Made by a program: the position numbers and the translations under genes. A stretch of 64,000 nt of DNA from Mytilus trossulus. Its lineage: Eukaryota; Mollusca; Bivalvia; Mytilida; Mytilidae. Numbering within the stretch: position 1 is the stretch's first letter; every line of letters starts with the position of its first letter. A model generated the notes under the pieces. It saw nothing but the letters and a program-made list of their open reading frames with translations. It did not search any database and was not told where the DNA came from. The stretch is from contig NC_086374.1 in NCBI RefSeq assembly GCF_036588685.1, positions 72,600,457 through 72,664,456 on the forward strand. Direction: 5' to 3'. This document shows positions 57,001-64,000 of this stretch, in pieces.

Positions 57001-60000
57001 TTATTTGTCTTTGGATTTGCTTTCTTTACTAAAACTTCATAGCTATCTTCTGAATCGGAGTACAAGCCTGGAAAGAGTGGTTCTTGTTTCCTACGCAGAA
57101 ATAATGTCGGCACATTACTGGCGATAGAATGTTCTATTACTTTGTTATCGAGAAGACCTTTCAATCCTGTTCCCGGTAATGTGTTACCTTCCTGACATAT
57201 TGGACAAATAAGCTTTCGCTCTTGGATGTTTTCGGGTGATTTGTGAATATAAGCTTGTAAACAACCAAGACAAAAACTATGAAGACAAGGCAAAATTTTT
57301 GGATGATTGAATATACCAAGGCACAGCTTACAACATATTGAATGTGACAGTGGCAAGTTATGTGATGAAACTCCACTGTTTCCCAAAGATGCAAGCAGCT
57401 CTGGAATTTGTCGTTTCGCATTAGACGTCATCATTGTAGTTTCTGTAAAATAAAGACCATGCGAATTAGCGAGTTAGCTATAATAATCAGATATATAACG
57501 GACGATAGTTTATCTTTATTCATTTTCGATATGGTCTTTCGTTTGACATTTATCAATTTCAAGATTTTCTGATTTCTCTAGAAGGAACTTTTATATTTTA
57601 AAAAAATACTTTTTAATATGCAACAGCATGACATCATTTATGAATGTTTGACAAAATTGTTCTTAAACTCCTGATTATCTGAGATACTTTACTCGACTTA
57701 TAATTTAGTTCAACAGATGCGGGTTTCTTCTTCAAAAGTTTCAACACATTTACCCTCGGATCAAACCAGTTAGAAGACTAAATCAACTACGAAAATAAAA
57801 TGCATTGTAAGCAAAAAATCCAAAATGAGATAATTCCATTTGGCTGTGTAAACGTTATGGGTATAACTTCGGTGATACTATCTGTTAAACAAGACACTTC
57901 CCTAGATAAATCGTAGTACTATCGATTTCGTCTGAGGTTGTTCAGAAAATTATACTATTATGTAATATTAGTATATGAATGATTCATGCTCAAGATATAA
58001 CTTAATATTGCAAAGGTTTAAGGTTAGAAATGTTTTCAACAGACGCGAGACGTCTCAAATTAGTGAGTGAAAAGTTAAGACATCGATTTACTTATTATGG
58101 TCAATAAGTAAAACAATACCGGGTATGATATTCAGGGTTATGTCATGAAGGGTAGGCAATACGATGAAGTGTAAGTATGTCTAATATTGTGAAAAAGTAA
58201 GGTTTCACATCCGCTCCATGCTGTGTAGTCTCTTATAGGAATTTTAAGTACATTGCTCTTTTTTAAATCAAAGATAACCAAAAACACCAAATTGAAGAGT
58301 TTGATAACCGCAAAGTCATTTTGATTGTGTGAAAAAAAAACGTTATACATCAGCAAAAAACGCGAAATTTTTAATCTGTGTAGAGATCAATACCACAATA
58401 AAGCATGCATGATAATGATTTTGTAACTTTAGTTTTGAAAAAGCGAGTATTGATTTTGGGGGAGAAGACAATACAGTAGTTTCAAGTCTTTCTGTAAGTC
58501 AGGTTATCACGCGATGGTTTGGTTCGATGGAGAATCCAAAACCAGGTTAGTTTTGATTTCTTAAGTTTATATAACTAAACATTGATTTTCTTCTTTTTGT
58601 ATTAATTAAAATAGATGCAGAAAATTTAAAAGTAATCATTAGACATAAGGTATAACAAAAATCGTTCAGATATGCTGTGGCTTTAATATTAATATAACTT
58701 ACCTTGAAATGATACCTGATGCTTGGGTTTGAATCAAGTAATTTTGAACTGCATATTTTCTAGTCTGTATTTCCTTTGTATAGCTAATCAATAAATAATC
58801 CGTCAGTGAATCAGTCTGGAAACATATCAATGGAAATACATATTCAACCATTTCAAAATCGATGAAGATAATGTGGTAATATCCGTTGTTTAACGCTGTG
58901 CAATGTATTATTAAATTAATTTAAACGGGTGTTGTCCATCTGAAGCCGCTTTAAGTCATACATTCTTAAATTCATGCACACAAAATTCTTCCCAGCTTGA
59001 GCTGTCTGGATTGCAACCTGGGACAAAAATATGTCGGTTTACGTAACACATGCACACAACAATCCGACTCAGCTATAGTTGTGTGGACTGTAACCTGGGA
59101 CAAAAATATGTCGACCTTTTTTGCTTCAGACGATTCATCCTAATTCAAATCCTTTCACTGGGACTGCTGTGAACAAATAAAGAAACATTAACTTCCGAGT
59201 CATAATAATCAATTTTTACTTTACGGTTTGTTGATTTCAGTAGTATTGGATATGGATTTCAATAAATTAAGGTGATGATACTACATAAAAGAGATGATAA
59301 TAAATAAATTGAAATGAATGAATCTGCTTGTCCGGAAGAGTTTAGAATATTTAATCTAGTTTACGAAGAAACATTTTGTGTATGTTTGGTAAGTCATATT
59401 CAGACATAAGATATGTCTTCCCTAAAGTATATATTTGATGAAAAAAAATTGTACAACAATTAAAACTATTCAAAAGGGGTTATTACAAACGCCGCTAAAG
59501 AGATATTAGTATAAGTTTTACGGTAACTCATGACACCTCAAGCGTATACTCAATTAAGCATTACAGGTAAATGTTATGACTCTATTATAAGATAGTCAAC
59601 ATCCCTCACATTAATTGTGTTTATACTGAGCCACAACATCTTCAGGGTTTCAAGTTTTCCCGTGATTTAACTAAAAACAAAACGGGCAAAAAATACTTTT
59701 CTGATCATTTCCCAACGGGAATTTTTGCGAGTTTTGTTTTTTTTAAATATTTAATTGTATGACGAGCATTTTTATTTAACTTTGTTCTGATGGACAGAAC
59801 ATTGCGCACAGATTGAGCTATGCAAGCTTTAGATCCCTTAGTTCACTAAGAAATTTTGCTTTATATGGCAAATGTTTGTGTAAATTTTATTTCAGATAAT
59901 AACCATCATATTTGTAATGTTTCGACATCTTCTTTTCTATCTATTTTTGCAAGTTTTATCTTTGAGTCTGTTGAACATAAAGCTAGTGTTGTTAACGATT

Positions 60001-63000
60001 ATTTGAAAAAAATAAGACACAGTCAACAGCAAAGTTGTGTCTTGTGTCGCTTTCTCAAAGACAATGCAAATAAAAATAAGTACATTTTGATGATGCGCCT
60101 CTGATTGATGTTTATGACTTAAATACTAGTATAACATGTAACACTAGATAATTTCACAGCTGTTAAGTTGGATAATATATAAGTTTACCGAGAAGAATGT
60201 CCCTCATGCTCCAAAATACGAAACATAATTGAGATGTGGATAAAAATTCGGCAATAAACTGTTAATCAACTTTTAACAAGCATAAATACATTCTGATTGT
60301 TACCTTATTGGAAGAAATTATATAGATGTATTATAAAAGTTATAATCTGATATTGTAAAATATTCAAAGCTTGTTATGAAAATATCTTTTGGAAATCGAT
60401 TTATTATTATACTGTGGTATTCCTTAACCGTTATTAATATAGTGTTTACAATGCAGTGTAATTATATATTTAGTAACATCTGCAAATTATTTATAGCGCT
60501 CAATTGAAGAGAAAACCTTGACCTCGTTCCCTTATACAGAAAATATTAGCTTTTATTACTCATATAAACTTTGTCAGATGTTTGCTTGTGTTCCTTCTTT
60601 TTATTGTTCTTACGTGTATGGTAGTTCTTAAATTCAAGTAAAGATTATTAACTAACAAACTGATTTTGTTTGTCTGTTGTTTTAGAAATGTTTATAACCC
60701 CTCACTGAGATGTTAAAGTAGTTACAGCCCCTCGTTGCAAAGTTGATACAGTAATGCAATTATTATCAATGTTGTTTTTTTTAAATATAAATTGTTTGTT
60801 CTAAATTTTAATTTCTTGATAAAAATTGTTTCATAAGAAAAAATGAAAAGAATAGTTTGTTTCCATGAAAATCTAGAAATTAAATTATACAACATTGTCA
60901 GATATTATTTTTTTTTATCTTTATGCTATTGAAACTTTATAAACATTATAATTTGTCTCGTTAATAAAAGATGAATAGTCGGTGTCTAATGTATACTTGG
61001 TAATCATGGTGTTGGTATTCTAAATATGTACTTTTGTCCATGTATCGAATTTTGATTAATGAATTTACAGGGGATGGTTGGTGGTTTCTGTAAAAATTAG
61101 CAATACAAGAAATCAAAACTAAATTAATCTTTCAGAATTAAAAGGTATGGAATAAACATATGAACATTTTTTTTACAATGGATCATAGAATGATCAAAAT
61201 TACTTAATTCATGTAGCTACCTGCCAAAATGAAAATGTGTACACACTTATATCAGTTGCTGCAATTTTGACAAAATTTTGTAAAATATTGTATCAAGTAT
61301 TGTTTTATTGTTACTAATTAACCCATATTTTCTTTATCTTAGGTGACATTAAGGAACTGATTCCTGACCATCATGTTCACATCAATCTTAAGAAACAGAG
61401 TCAGCCAACAAAAGAAATAACCGTGAATGACCTTTCAAAAAGAAGCGACCGAAATATAAATGTCCAGGTAAAGAAGGCTTGAAATAAATTTATTTACAAA
61501 ATTTCTATGACTTTAATATGCATGCATTGTTTGATAAATCAATTATACATGATCAAGTTCTTTTGAATATCTGACATGTCTGATGCTTCTTGACAATCTC
61601 TGCACCTTCCTCACTGCCCTTGTACGACATGGGCGTTTAGGGCAGTAATCTCTGCAGCTAGTAGGATTTAAACTTCAGAATGTTATTATCATATTGTCTC
61701 GTTTTTTAATTTAATTAATTTGACTGGCATAATATATAGACAATAATAGTTCATTGACTTGACATATCATCGATATAAGGATGCATGTGGCTTAGGAACG
61801 GGGAAATAATGCGAGGCTCTGTAGAGCTTTTTCCCTGTTTCGGGCCGAATCGATGGGGAACGAATTTGTTTGAGAATGAACTAAAATATCAACTATAGGC
61901 ATAAAACATAATGATTTATAGTTTGCAAACCAAAACTATTAAAAAGTTAAATATATGTTGTTTTTTTTCTTTCAAAAAATTGCATTAGGAAATAAGTTTT
62001 AGTCGTTGAATACATTGGATACAAGAACATGTTGAATAGGTATTATAAATAATTAATTATAATTTCGGCAATTTCTATCTAAGTATTTATAAGGTAAATT
62101 GATATCAGGTCCGTGACTGTATATGACATGGAAATATACGGTCAACGCATTTTGACTGCTCAAATAGAACGAGTGCAGTATAAATACATGTCTCTTATTT
62201 AACAATAATGGTATAAGTTTACCAATGCCATATGGTAAATGAGTCTAAAAAACATCTAACTATTATTTTCTCAAGTATTAGATATTTTCTGAACAAAACA
62301 CGTGCCAATTATTATGCATGTACAGTTTTAACATTCATTTTAGTTGACCAAACAAAGCCATGCTAGCAGCAGCACACGATTCTGGTCTTAATATTTATAA
62401 GCTAGATACATTCCTAAGAAATTATTATAGATAATAGATTGATTTTTGTTTGTCTGATGATTAGTGGCAAATGTTTCTAGTATTTATAAAGACAAAAAAA
62501 ATAAAACAATTCATGCAAAATGCAACTTTTGCAAGGTTAAGGTAAATCCTGACAAAAGGCTGAAAATTGTCACTGCCAATATAAAAAAAAAGAAAGAAGG
62601 AGTATGTTATGTATCATATATGTAAGCTGTATTGGTTTTGGAATAAGGTATCATTTTTGCTTTGCAACAAGCCATCTACAGAAGAATTCTTAAACATGCA
62701 GAGAGCATGGTAAAAATAATGGATACCAATATAATATAAATTAAAGGTAACATTTTTTACACTATATGTTCTTCCATATAAAGATTGTTAATGTCATGAC
62801 TCATTCTGCTATATGTTGTATATATTAGGCTTATTTCTCTTCTTCCATATGTTAAAATTTGTATTGTAGATTTTCAAAACACATGAAGAAATGAAGAATG
62901 TGGAAAAAGAGATATCTAGATTAAAACAATCACTCTCAAGAAATGAAAATAAGTGAGTACATATAATTTGTAAGCACTAAATGATAATTCCAGTCAAACT

Positions 63001-63642
63001 TGTACATCCCCCCATTCTTTAATCTTTACCACAGGTATTCAGACAACTCAACACTTCTGTGTATATCCTTATTTATAAAATATATCAATCTTTTTGCAGC
63101 ATATTAAAAATGCTGAATGAAATGTTACTATGTACCATCAGGGAAACTCTAACTAGAGATAATATTATGGAGTTACCAATTACTGGGACATTTATTAGAT
63201 CCCAATAAAATCTTTGCAGCATAAAATTATCACCCGTCCATTGGTCCTTGCCTGGGTCCAAACATGGAAGGTATCTACATGATACATTGAATATTCCTTG
63301 CCTAATTGGATTGAGACTTAGCCATGTGGAGGCTATAGGGAAGGGGTCATTATTTCAAAGTTCAAGGTCAACTAGTTCTAAAAAACGATTTTTTTTTGTA
63401 GAGAAAAATAATTGCTGAAAGGTTAAACCTCGTTCAGAAAGGAGCTGGTTTTTGTTTTGTTTAGATACAGACATTACTAGTCTATGTTTCATTTTTGTTT
63501 CAGGGATAAAGGAGTAGCCAATGTGATAAAACAGAAAATATCTGCCAAAGAAGAATATTTACAGAAACTTAAACTTTCTGAACAGACAATGCAAAATCAC
63601 CAGACCAAAAGATCTAACCACAAAAAATTAACGATTTTCTGA
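39053..63642 (+). CDS. ZGPAT: Zinc finger CCCH-type with G-patch domain protein (ZGPAT orthologue), 13 coding exons
   Basis: Nuclear CCCH/G-patch protein; the mammalian orthologue is a sequence-specific transcriptional repressor that recruits NuRD. Coding exons: 39053-39097 (candidate first exon), 39400-39496, 40976-41091, 41925-42209, 42702-42796, 43514-43576, 44069-44226, 45335-45483, 46658-46766, 47467-47649, 61343-61467, 62870-62952, 63504-63642. Phases join cleanly to 548 codons, close to the roughly 530 of the human protein. Visible domains: N-terminal helix (LSQVEQALQAAG), SYYNAMITG block, CCCH finger C197-x7-C205-x6-C212-x3-H216, a Tudor-like segment (CLARYEDDLWYPGMIVD) at about 235-286, an acidic linker, a G-patch (GIGMKLMKKMGYIYGQGLGK) at about 337-370, and a C-terminal coiled coil (THEEMKNVEKEISRLKQSL) ending NHKKLTIF. 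The order matches ZGPAT throughout. The first exon (MRRRVNHISGQNALQ) is supported only by phase, length and position; the rest is firm. The 13.7-kb intron 47650-61342 holds a nested antisense gene. Confidence 0.92.
39327..39348. repeat. (CA)n microsatellite
   Basis: Eleven CA dinucleotides, in ZGPAT intron 1. Confidence 0.9.
40405..40530 (-). repeat. Dispersed repeat D, reversed
   Basis: Contains GATGTGGTATGAGTGCCAAT and CATGGAGCCTTGGCTCAC. Lies in a ZGPAT intron. Confidence 0.6.
40550..40690 (+). repeat. Dispersed repeat E
   Basis: Shares GTCAAATCTATATAAAAA, GAGAAACACTTA and ACTAAACATCAGGTTCCT with 43815-43975. Intronic in ZGPAT. Confidence 0.6.
43318..43390. repeat. Small foldback
   Basis: GTAAAAGCGTTGACT near 43326 mirrors AGTCAACGCTTTCAT near 43366, around a GTACTTC/GCACTTC-containing loop. 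Intronic in ZGPAT. Confidence 0.7.
43815..43975 (+). repeat. Dispersed repeat E
   Basis: Fuller copy ending CATCAGGTTCCTGACTTGGGACAGG-like text and GCAGAAGGTTTAAACATGTT. Intronic in ZGPAT. Confidence 0.6.
44755..44933. repeat. Perfect inverted repeat, two 73-bp arms
   Basis: The left arm 44755-44827 and right arm 44861-44933 are exact reverse complements by eye (start ACTTTTAAACAATGTAAATA, end TATTTACATTGTTTAAAAGT), with a 33-nt loop. It lies in the ZGPAT intron after the Tudor-like exon, so the pre-mRNA would carry a 73-bp hairpin. A smaller inverted pair (GCCTAATATTTTC / GAAAATATTAGGC) flanks it at 44635-44690. Confidence 0.92.
46200..46450 (-). repeat. Dispersed repeat A, reversed
   Basis: Contains TAAGCCTCTGGCCTTTGC and ACATATTCCCCATTTCTATT, the reverse complement of the family termini. 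Intronic in ZGPAT. Confidence 0.55.
46855..47185 (+). repeat. Dispersed repeat C
   Basis: Copy with CTAATCAAATGGCACAATCA and AACAACTGTCATATTCCTGA followed by TTAGGTTTTAGTTTGCAACC. In the ZGPAT intron after the G-patch exon. Confidence 0.6.
47650..50575. other. ZGPAT large intron, left part
   Basis: AT-rich. Apart from dispersed repeat B at 48320-48545 I see no exon or structured element. Confidence 0.4.
48320..48545 (+). repeat. Dispersed repeat B
   Basis: Contains CTGCTTACCCTTCTGGAGCA, GGTGGGGTTTGTGTTG and GCCATGGCGTTGTCAG. In the large ZGPAT intron. Confidence 0.65.
50578..51323 (+). repeat. GGTCGTATATTGG repeat with internal units of about 160 bp
   Basis: Begins with an inverted pair TACGACCGCAAAAATTT / AAATTTTGGTCGTATATTG and a GTCGTC-rich stretch (50627-50650). 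Three imperfect units of about 160 bp follow (starting near 50679, 50840 and 51000), each with AAGGTTG-GATTGATTTTGG and GGGCCCAAATAAGC-type words. The family is common in bivalve genomes as I recall it. The part 50679-51323 is duplicated at 53436-54068. Confidence 0.75.
51880..52360 (+). repeat. GTGACGCTACCCAAAT repeat, imperfect units of about 150 bp
   Basis: Phrases TGACGCTACCCAAAT (51910, 52218), TTTTGTGGTTATAGGCATTG / TTTTGTGGTAATAAGCCTTC and ATTTGTAAAGGGGCAT recur; it ends GGATGTACGTACGGAGGGAC immediately before the hammerhead array. Confidence 0.7.
52658..52701 (+). ncRNA. Type I hammerhead ribozyme, array copy 1
   Basis: Stem I 5' strand GCGTCA, core CTGACGA, stem II GTC/GAC closing a 7-nt loop (TTATGTA), GAA, minimal self-paired stem III ACGCGCGT, cleavage base C (GUC context) at 52695, then stem I 3' strand TGGCGT. 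Stem I forms six pairs, two of them G-U. All conserved core positions are present. Confidence 0.85.
53013..53056 (+). ncRNA. Type I hammerhead ribozyme, array copy 2
   Basis: Same layout as copy 1, but the stem I 5' strand is GCATCA, giving one A-C mismatch against TGGCGT. The core CTGACGA, stem II, GAA, stem III and the GUC cleavage site are intact. Confidence 0.78.
53368..53411 (+). ncRNA. Type I hammerhead ribozyme, array copy 3
   Basis: Stem I GCGTCA/TGGCGT, core CTGACGA, stem II GTC/GAC with loop TTATGAA, GAA, stem III ACGCGCGT, cleavage after GUC at 53405. All core positions are intact. Confidence 0.83.
53436..54068 (+). repeat. Duplicate of 50679-51323 between hammerhead units
   Basis: Nearly identical to 50679-51323 apart from a 12-bp deletion near 53490 (GGTTGGGAGTTTTGG against the longer upstream form). 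It starts exactly at the end of the array and is followed within a few bases by a truncated hammerhead unit. Confidence 0.9.
54079..54122 (+). ncRNA. Hammerhead ribozyme, isolated half-unit with shortened stem I
   Basis: Core CTGACGA, stem II, GAA, ACGCGCGT and GUC are intact. The sequence before the core is TAGTCA instead of GCGTCA because the unit is truncated there, leaving about four stem I pairs. It is followed by the usual unit tail up to about 54158. Confidence 0.65.
54160..55286. other. Region downstream of the RING gene
   Basis: AT-rich 3' flank of the antisense RING gene and intron of ZGPAT. Fragments of dispersed repeat B occur at about 54320-54440 and 54690-54725. No exon recognised. 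Confidence 0.4.
55287..57434 (-). CDS. RING finger / coiled-coil (TRIM-like) protein, nested in a ZGPAT intron
   Basis: Single-exon coding region of 715 residues, a likely E3 ubiquitin ligase. An N-terminal C3HC4 RING lies at about 35-80: C35-x2-C38, C50-x-H52, C55-x2-C58, C77-x2-C80, including LPCLHSFCLGCLQAYI. No B-box pair of Cys/His clusters follows; instead there is an acidic stretch at about 120-160 (SDSEDSYEV, EDDVYDEYSDTE). A long helical region at about 245-375 (DQLSCLQTEAMNII, QQIHTQIEQLINTIRQAERK) resembles the coiled coil that follows B-boxes in TRIM proteins. The C-terminal third is low-complexity, rich in Ser, Pro and basic residues (RHRPRSTKRRHS and repeated RSxSxSHD-like patches), with no NHL, SPRY or filamin repeats seen. 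The ATG at 57434 follows a splice acceptor at 57443, so a 5' UTR intron is likely. It lies antisense in the large ZGPAT intron. A role in immunity or development cannot be read from sequence. Confidence 0.9.
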   Translation of the reverse strand: MMTSNAKRQIPELLASLGNSGVSSHNLPLSHSICCKLCLGIFNHPKILPCLHSFCLGCLQAYIHKSPENIQERKLICPICQEGNTLPGTGLKGLLDNKVIEHSIASNVPTLFLRRKQEPLFPGLYSDSEDSYEVLVKKANPKTNNEDDVYDEYSDTENIQWQNFIQRQKSADFETTDCDIKKPINISEALKGLSDEERLERLTNSLKNTFSFSQALQEHEFILDNEVRALRTPSSSSEYSFTQRDFLQDQLSCLQTEAMNIIYRLDGIKTSGDTWERSRVRIEQQIHTQIEQLINTIRQAERKLLNQIDSYGEHHASINPVSEGRQQLQSLLKNILGVIDFIRLVLNYGCGRGIEQYEKLVANRCEQILSKTVAVEKTEVSFAPGQILEEELDKLLGFLTFTTTHDEIWKFRDNETKDESIATTDSAIGDLKHENDVHQERNLPPSFSREFLQNENLLLENGQPFTPDSLTDDQEQQRLTVDQLIHKFSTEFGMRYNEILPDDNSSTPMTSSMTSENPTHSPIPEESNGNGIESEIQSVKTRHRPRSTKRRHSVSDVQQDLAHSRIDLSDNRYRGLIRDRKSSVPYCDIMTKTLNERPLSNDLEQTKRILALCKRQLLEAKSMGIYKNRAGTSPHSSVTSPESKMTRSLSVSHENTPPVSSSEHKLPRSRSISHDRSPLSSPEHTRMARSMSRDYVQSIRKRLGMEKPAGSEYDL
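57443..58702 (-). other. Probable 5' UTR intron of the RING gene
   Basis: On the minus strand a TTTTACAG acceptor ends at 57443, eight bases before the ATG, and a strong donor CAAG|GTAAGT lies at 58703/58702. A non-coding first exon just right of 58703 would follow. Its transcription start is not identifiable. Confidence 0.45.
58703..61342. other. ZGPAT large intron, right part
   Basis: Probably contains the RING gene 5' UTR exon and promoter near 58703-58900. A two-copy tandem of about 76 bp lies at 58976-59120 (shared ACCTGGGACAAAAATATGTC). Otherwise AT-rich without recognised exons. Confidence 0.4.
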
Positions 63643-64000
63643 AAGTATGGAGATTGTGTATTTTTATTTTTATTATTTATTAAATGTGACCCATGCAAAC
63701 TTTGTGTTTATGTAGTTGATTGGACATGAATAGAGATAAACTCACAAAACCTATGGCAAACTGGATTCCAAAATGTCTATCCAAATTACAATAAATTGCT
63801 TTGCTGAGCGCAGCTGAATACAACCGCAGATGTCCAACCCTGAAAAGTTGGGGATTAAGTGGACACAATATTCACACTTGATATAAGTCTGAATTTGAAT
63901 TGTCACTAATTTTTGACACAGAAGAGGTTTCTGACACAGAATAACTGATGTCCAAGAACTTCAAATTGGTTAAATGATTTGCTTTTGTGCAATACCCTAT
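63643..64000. other. ZGPAT 3' flank
   Basis: Probable 3' UTR and downstream sequence. The ATTTTTATTTTTATTATTTA stretch at 63660-63680 is AU-rich, but no convincing AATAAA was identified. No further gene seen. Confidence 0.35.

Noticed and set aside
58500..58560. Possible tRNA B-box (GGTTCGATGG)
   Set aside because: No A-box at the right distance and no cloverleaf could be drawn.

Overview
This is eukaryotic, AT-rich, intron-containing and repeat-dense DNA. The repeat repertoire (Penelope-like reverse transcriptase, units carrying a GACGAAACGCGCGTC core, GGTCGTATATTGG-type repeats, short foldback elements) and the gene content point to a bivalve mollusc, most probably a mussel (Mytilus-like). 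The organism is an inference from pattern memory; no search was run.

Layout. (1) 1-2.5 kb: interspersed repeats, a 4x47-bp tandem repeat and a decayed Penelope-like reverse transcriptase. (2) 2.6-12.8 kb, minus strand: a complete seven-exon tetraspanin gene (284 codons) whose introns hold an hAT-like element and a 2.1-kb foldback. (3) 13.4-15.3 kb: two hammerhead-ribozyme repeats, a palindromic MITE with a perfect 9-bp target duplication, and a GC-richer block. (4) 15.36-20.93 kb, plus strand: a Toll-like receptor pseudogene. Its TIR domain is split by a 3.5-kb DNA transposon with inverted ends and a 3-bp TCA duplication; the two halves rejoin in frame if the insert is ignored. (5) 23.2-29.0 kb, minus strand: a second complete tetraspanin gene with exactly the same exon lengths as the first, i.e. 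a tandem paralogue. (6) 29-38.9 kb: no host gene recognised; a truncated LINE, foldbacks and repeats. (7) 38.95-63.64 kb, plus strand: a ZGPAT orthologue (CCCH zinc finger, Tudor-like, G-patch, C-terminal coiled coil) in 13 coding exons with a TCTCGCGAGA promoter element upstream. Its 13.7-kb intron contains an antisense nested gene for a 715-residue RING/coiled-coil (TRIM-like) protein at 55.3-57.4 kb.

The most unusual structure is in that same large intron: a threefold, nearly identical 355-bp tandem array (52361-53435). Each unit carries a complete type I hammerhead self-cleaving ribozyme motif: stem I, CUGANGA, stem II, GAA, a minimal stem III and a GUC cleavage site. At least three intact and three slightly damaged plus-strand copies and several decayed minus-strand copies occur across the window, and a Penelope-like reverse transcriptase fragment, the type of element known to carry such ribozymes, lies in the same window. 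A 633-bp copy of upstream repeat DNA is sandwiched between the array and one more ribozyme half-unit.

Functional links between genes are limited. The two tetraspanins are a duplicated membrane-protein pair flanking a dead immune receptor, and the ZGPAT and RING genes share a transcribed region in opposite directions, so the hammerhead array and a perfect 73-bp hairpin would be transcribed within ZGPAT pre-mRNA.
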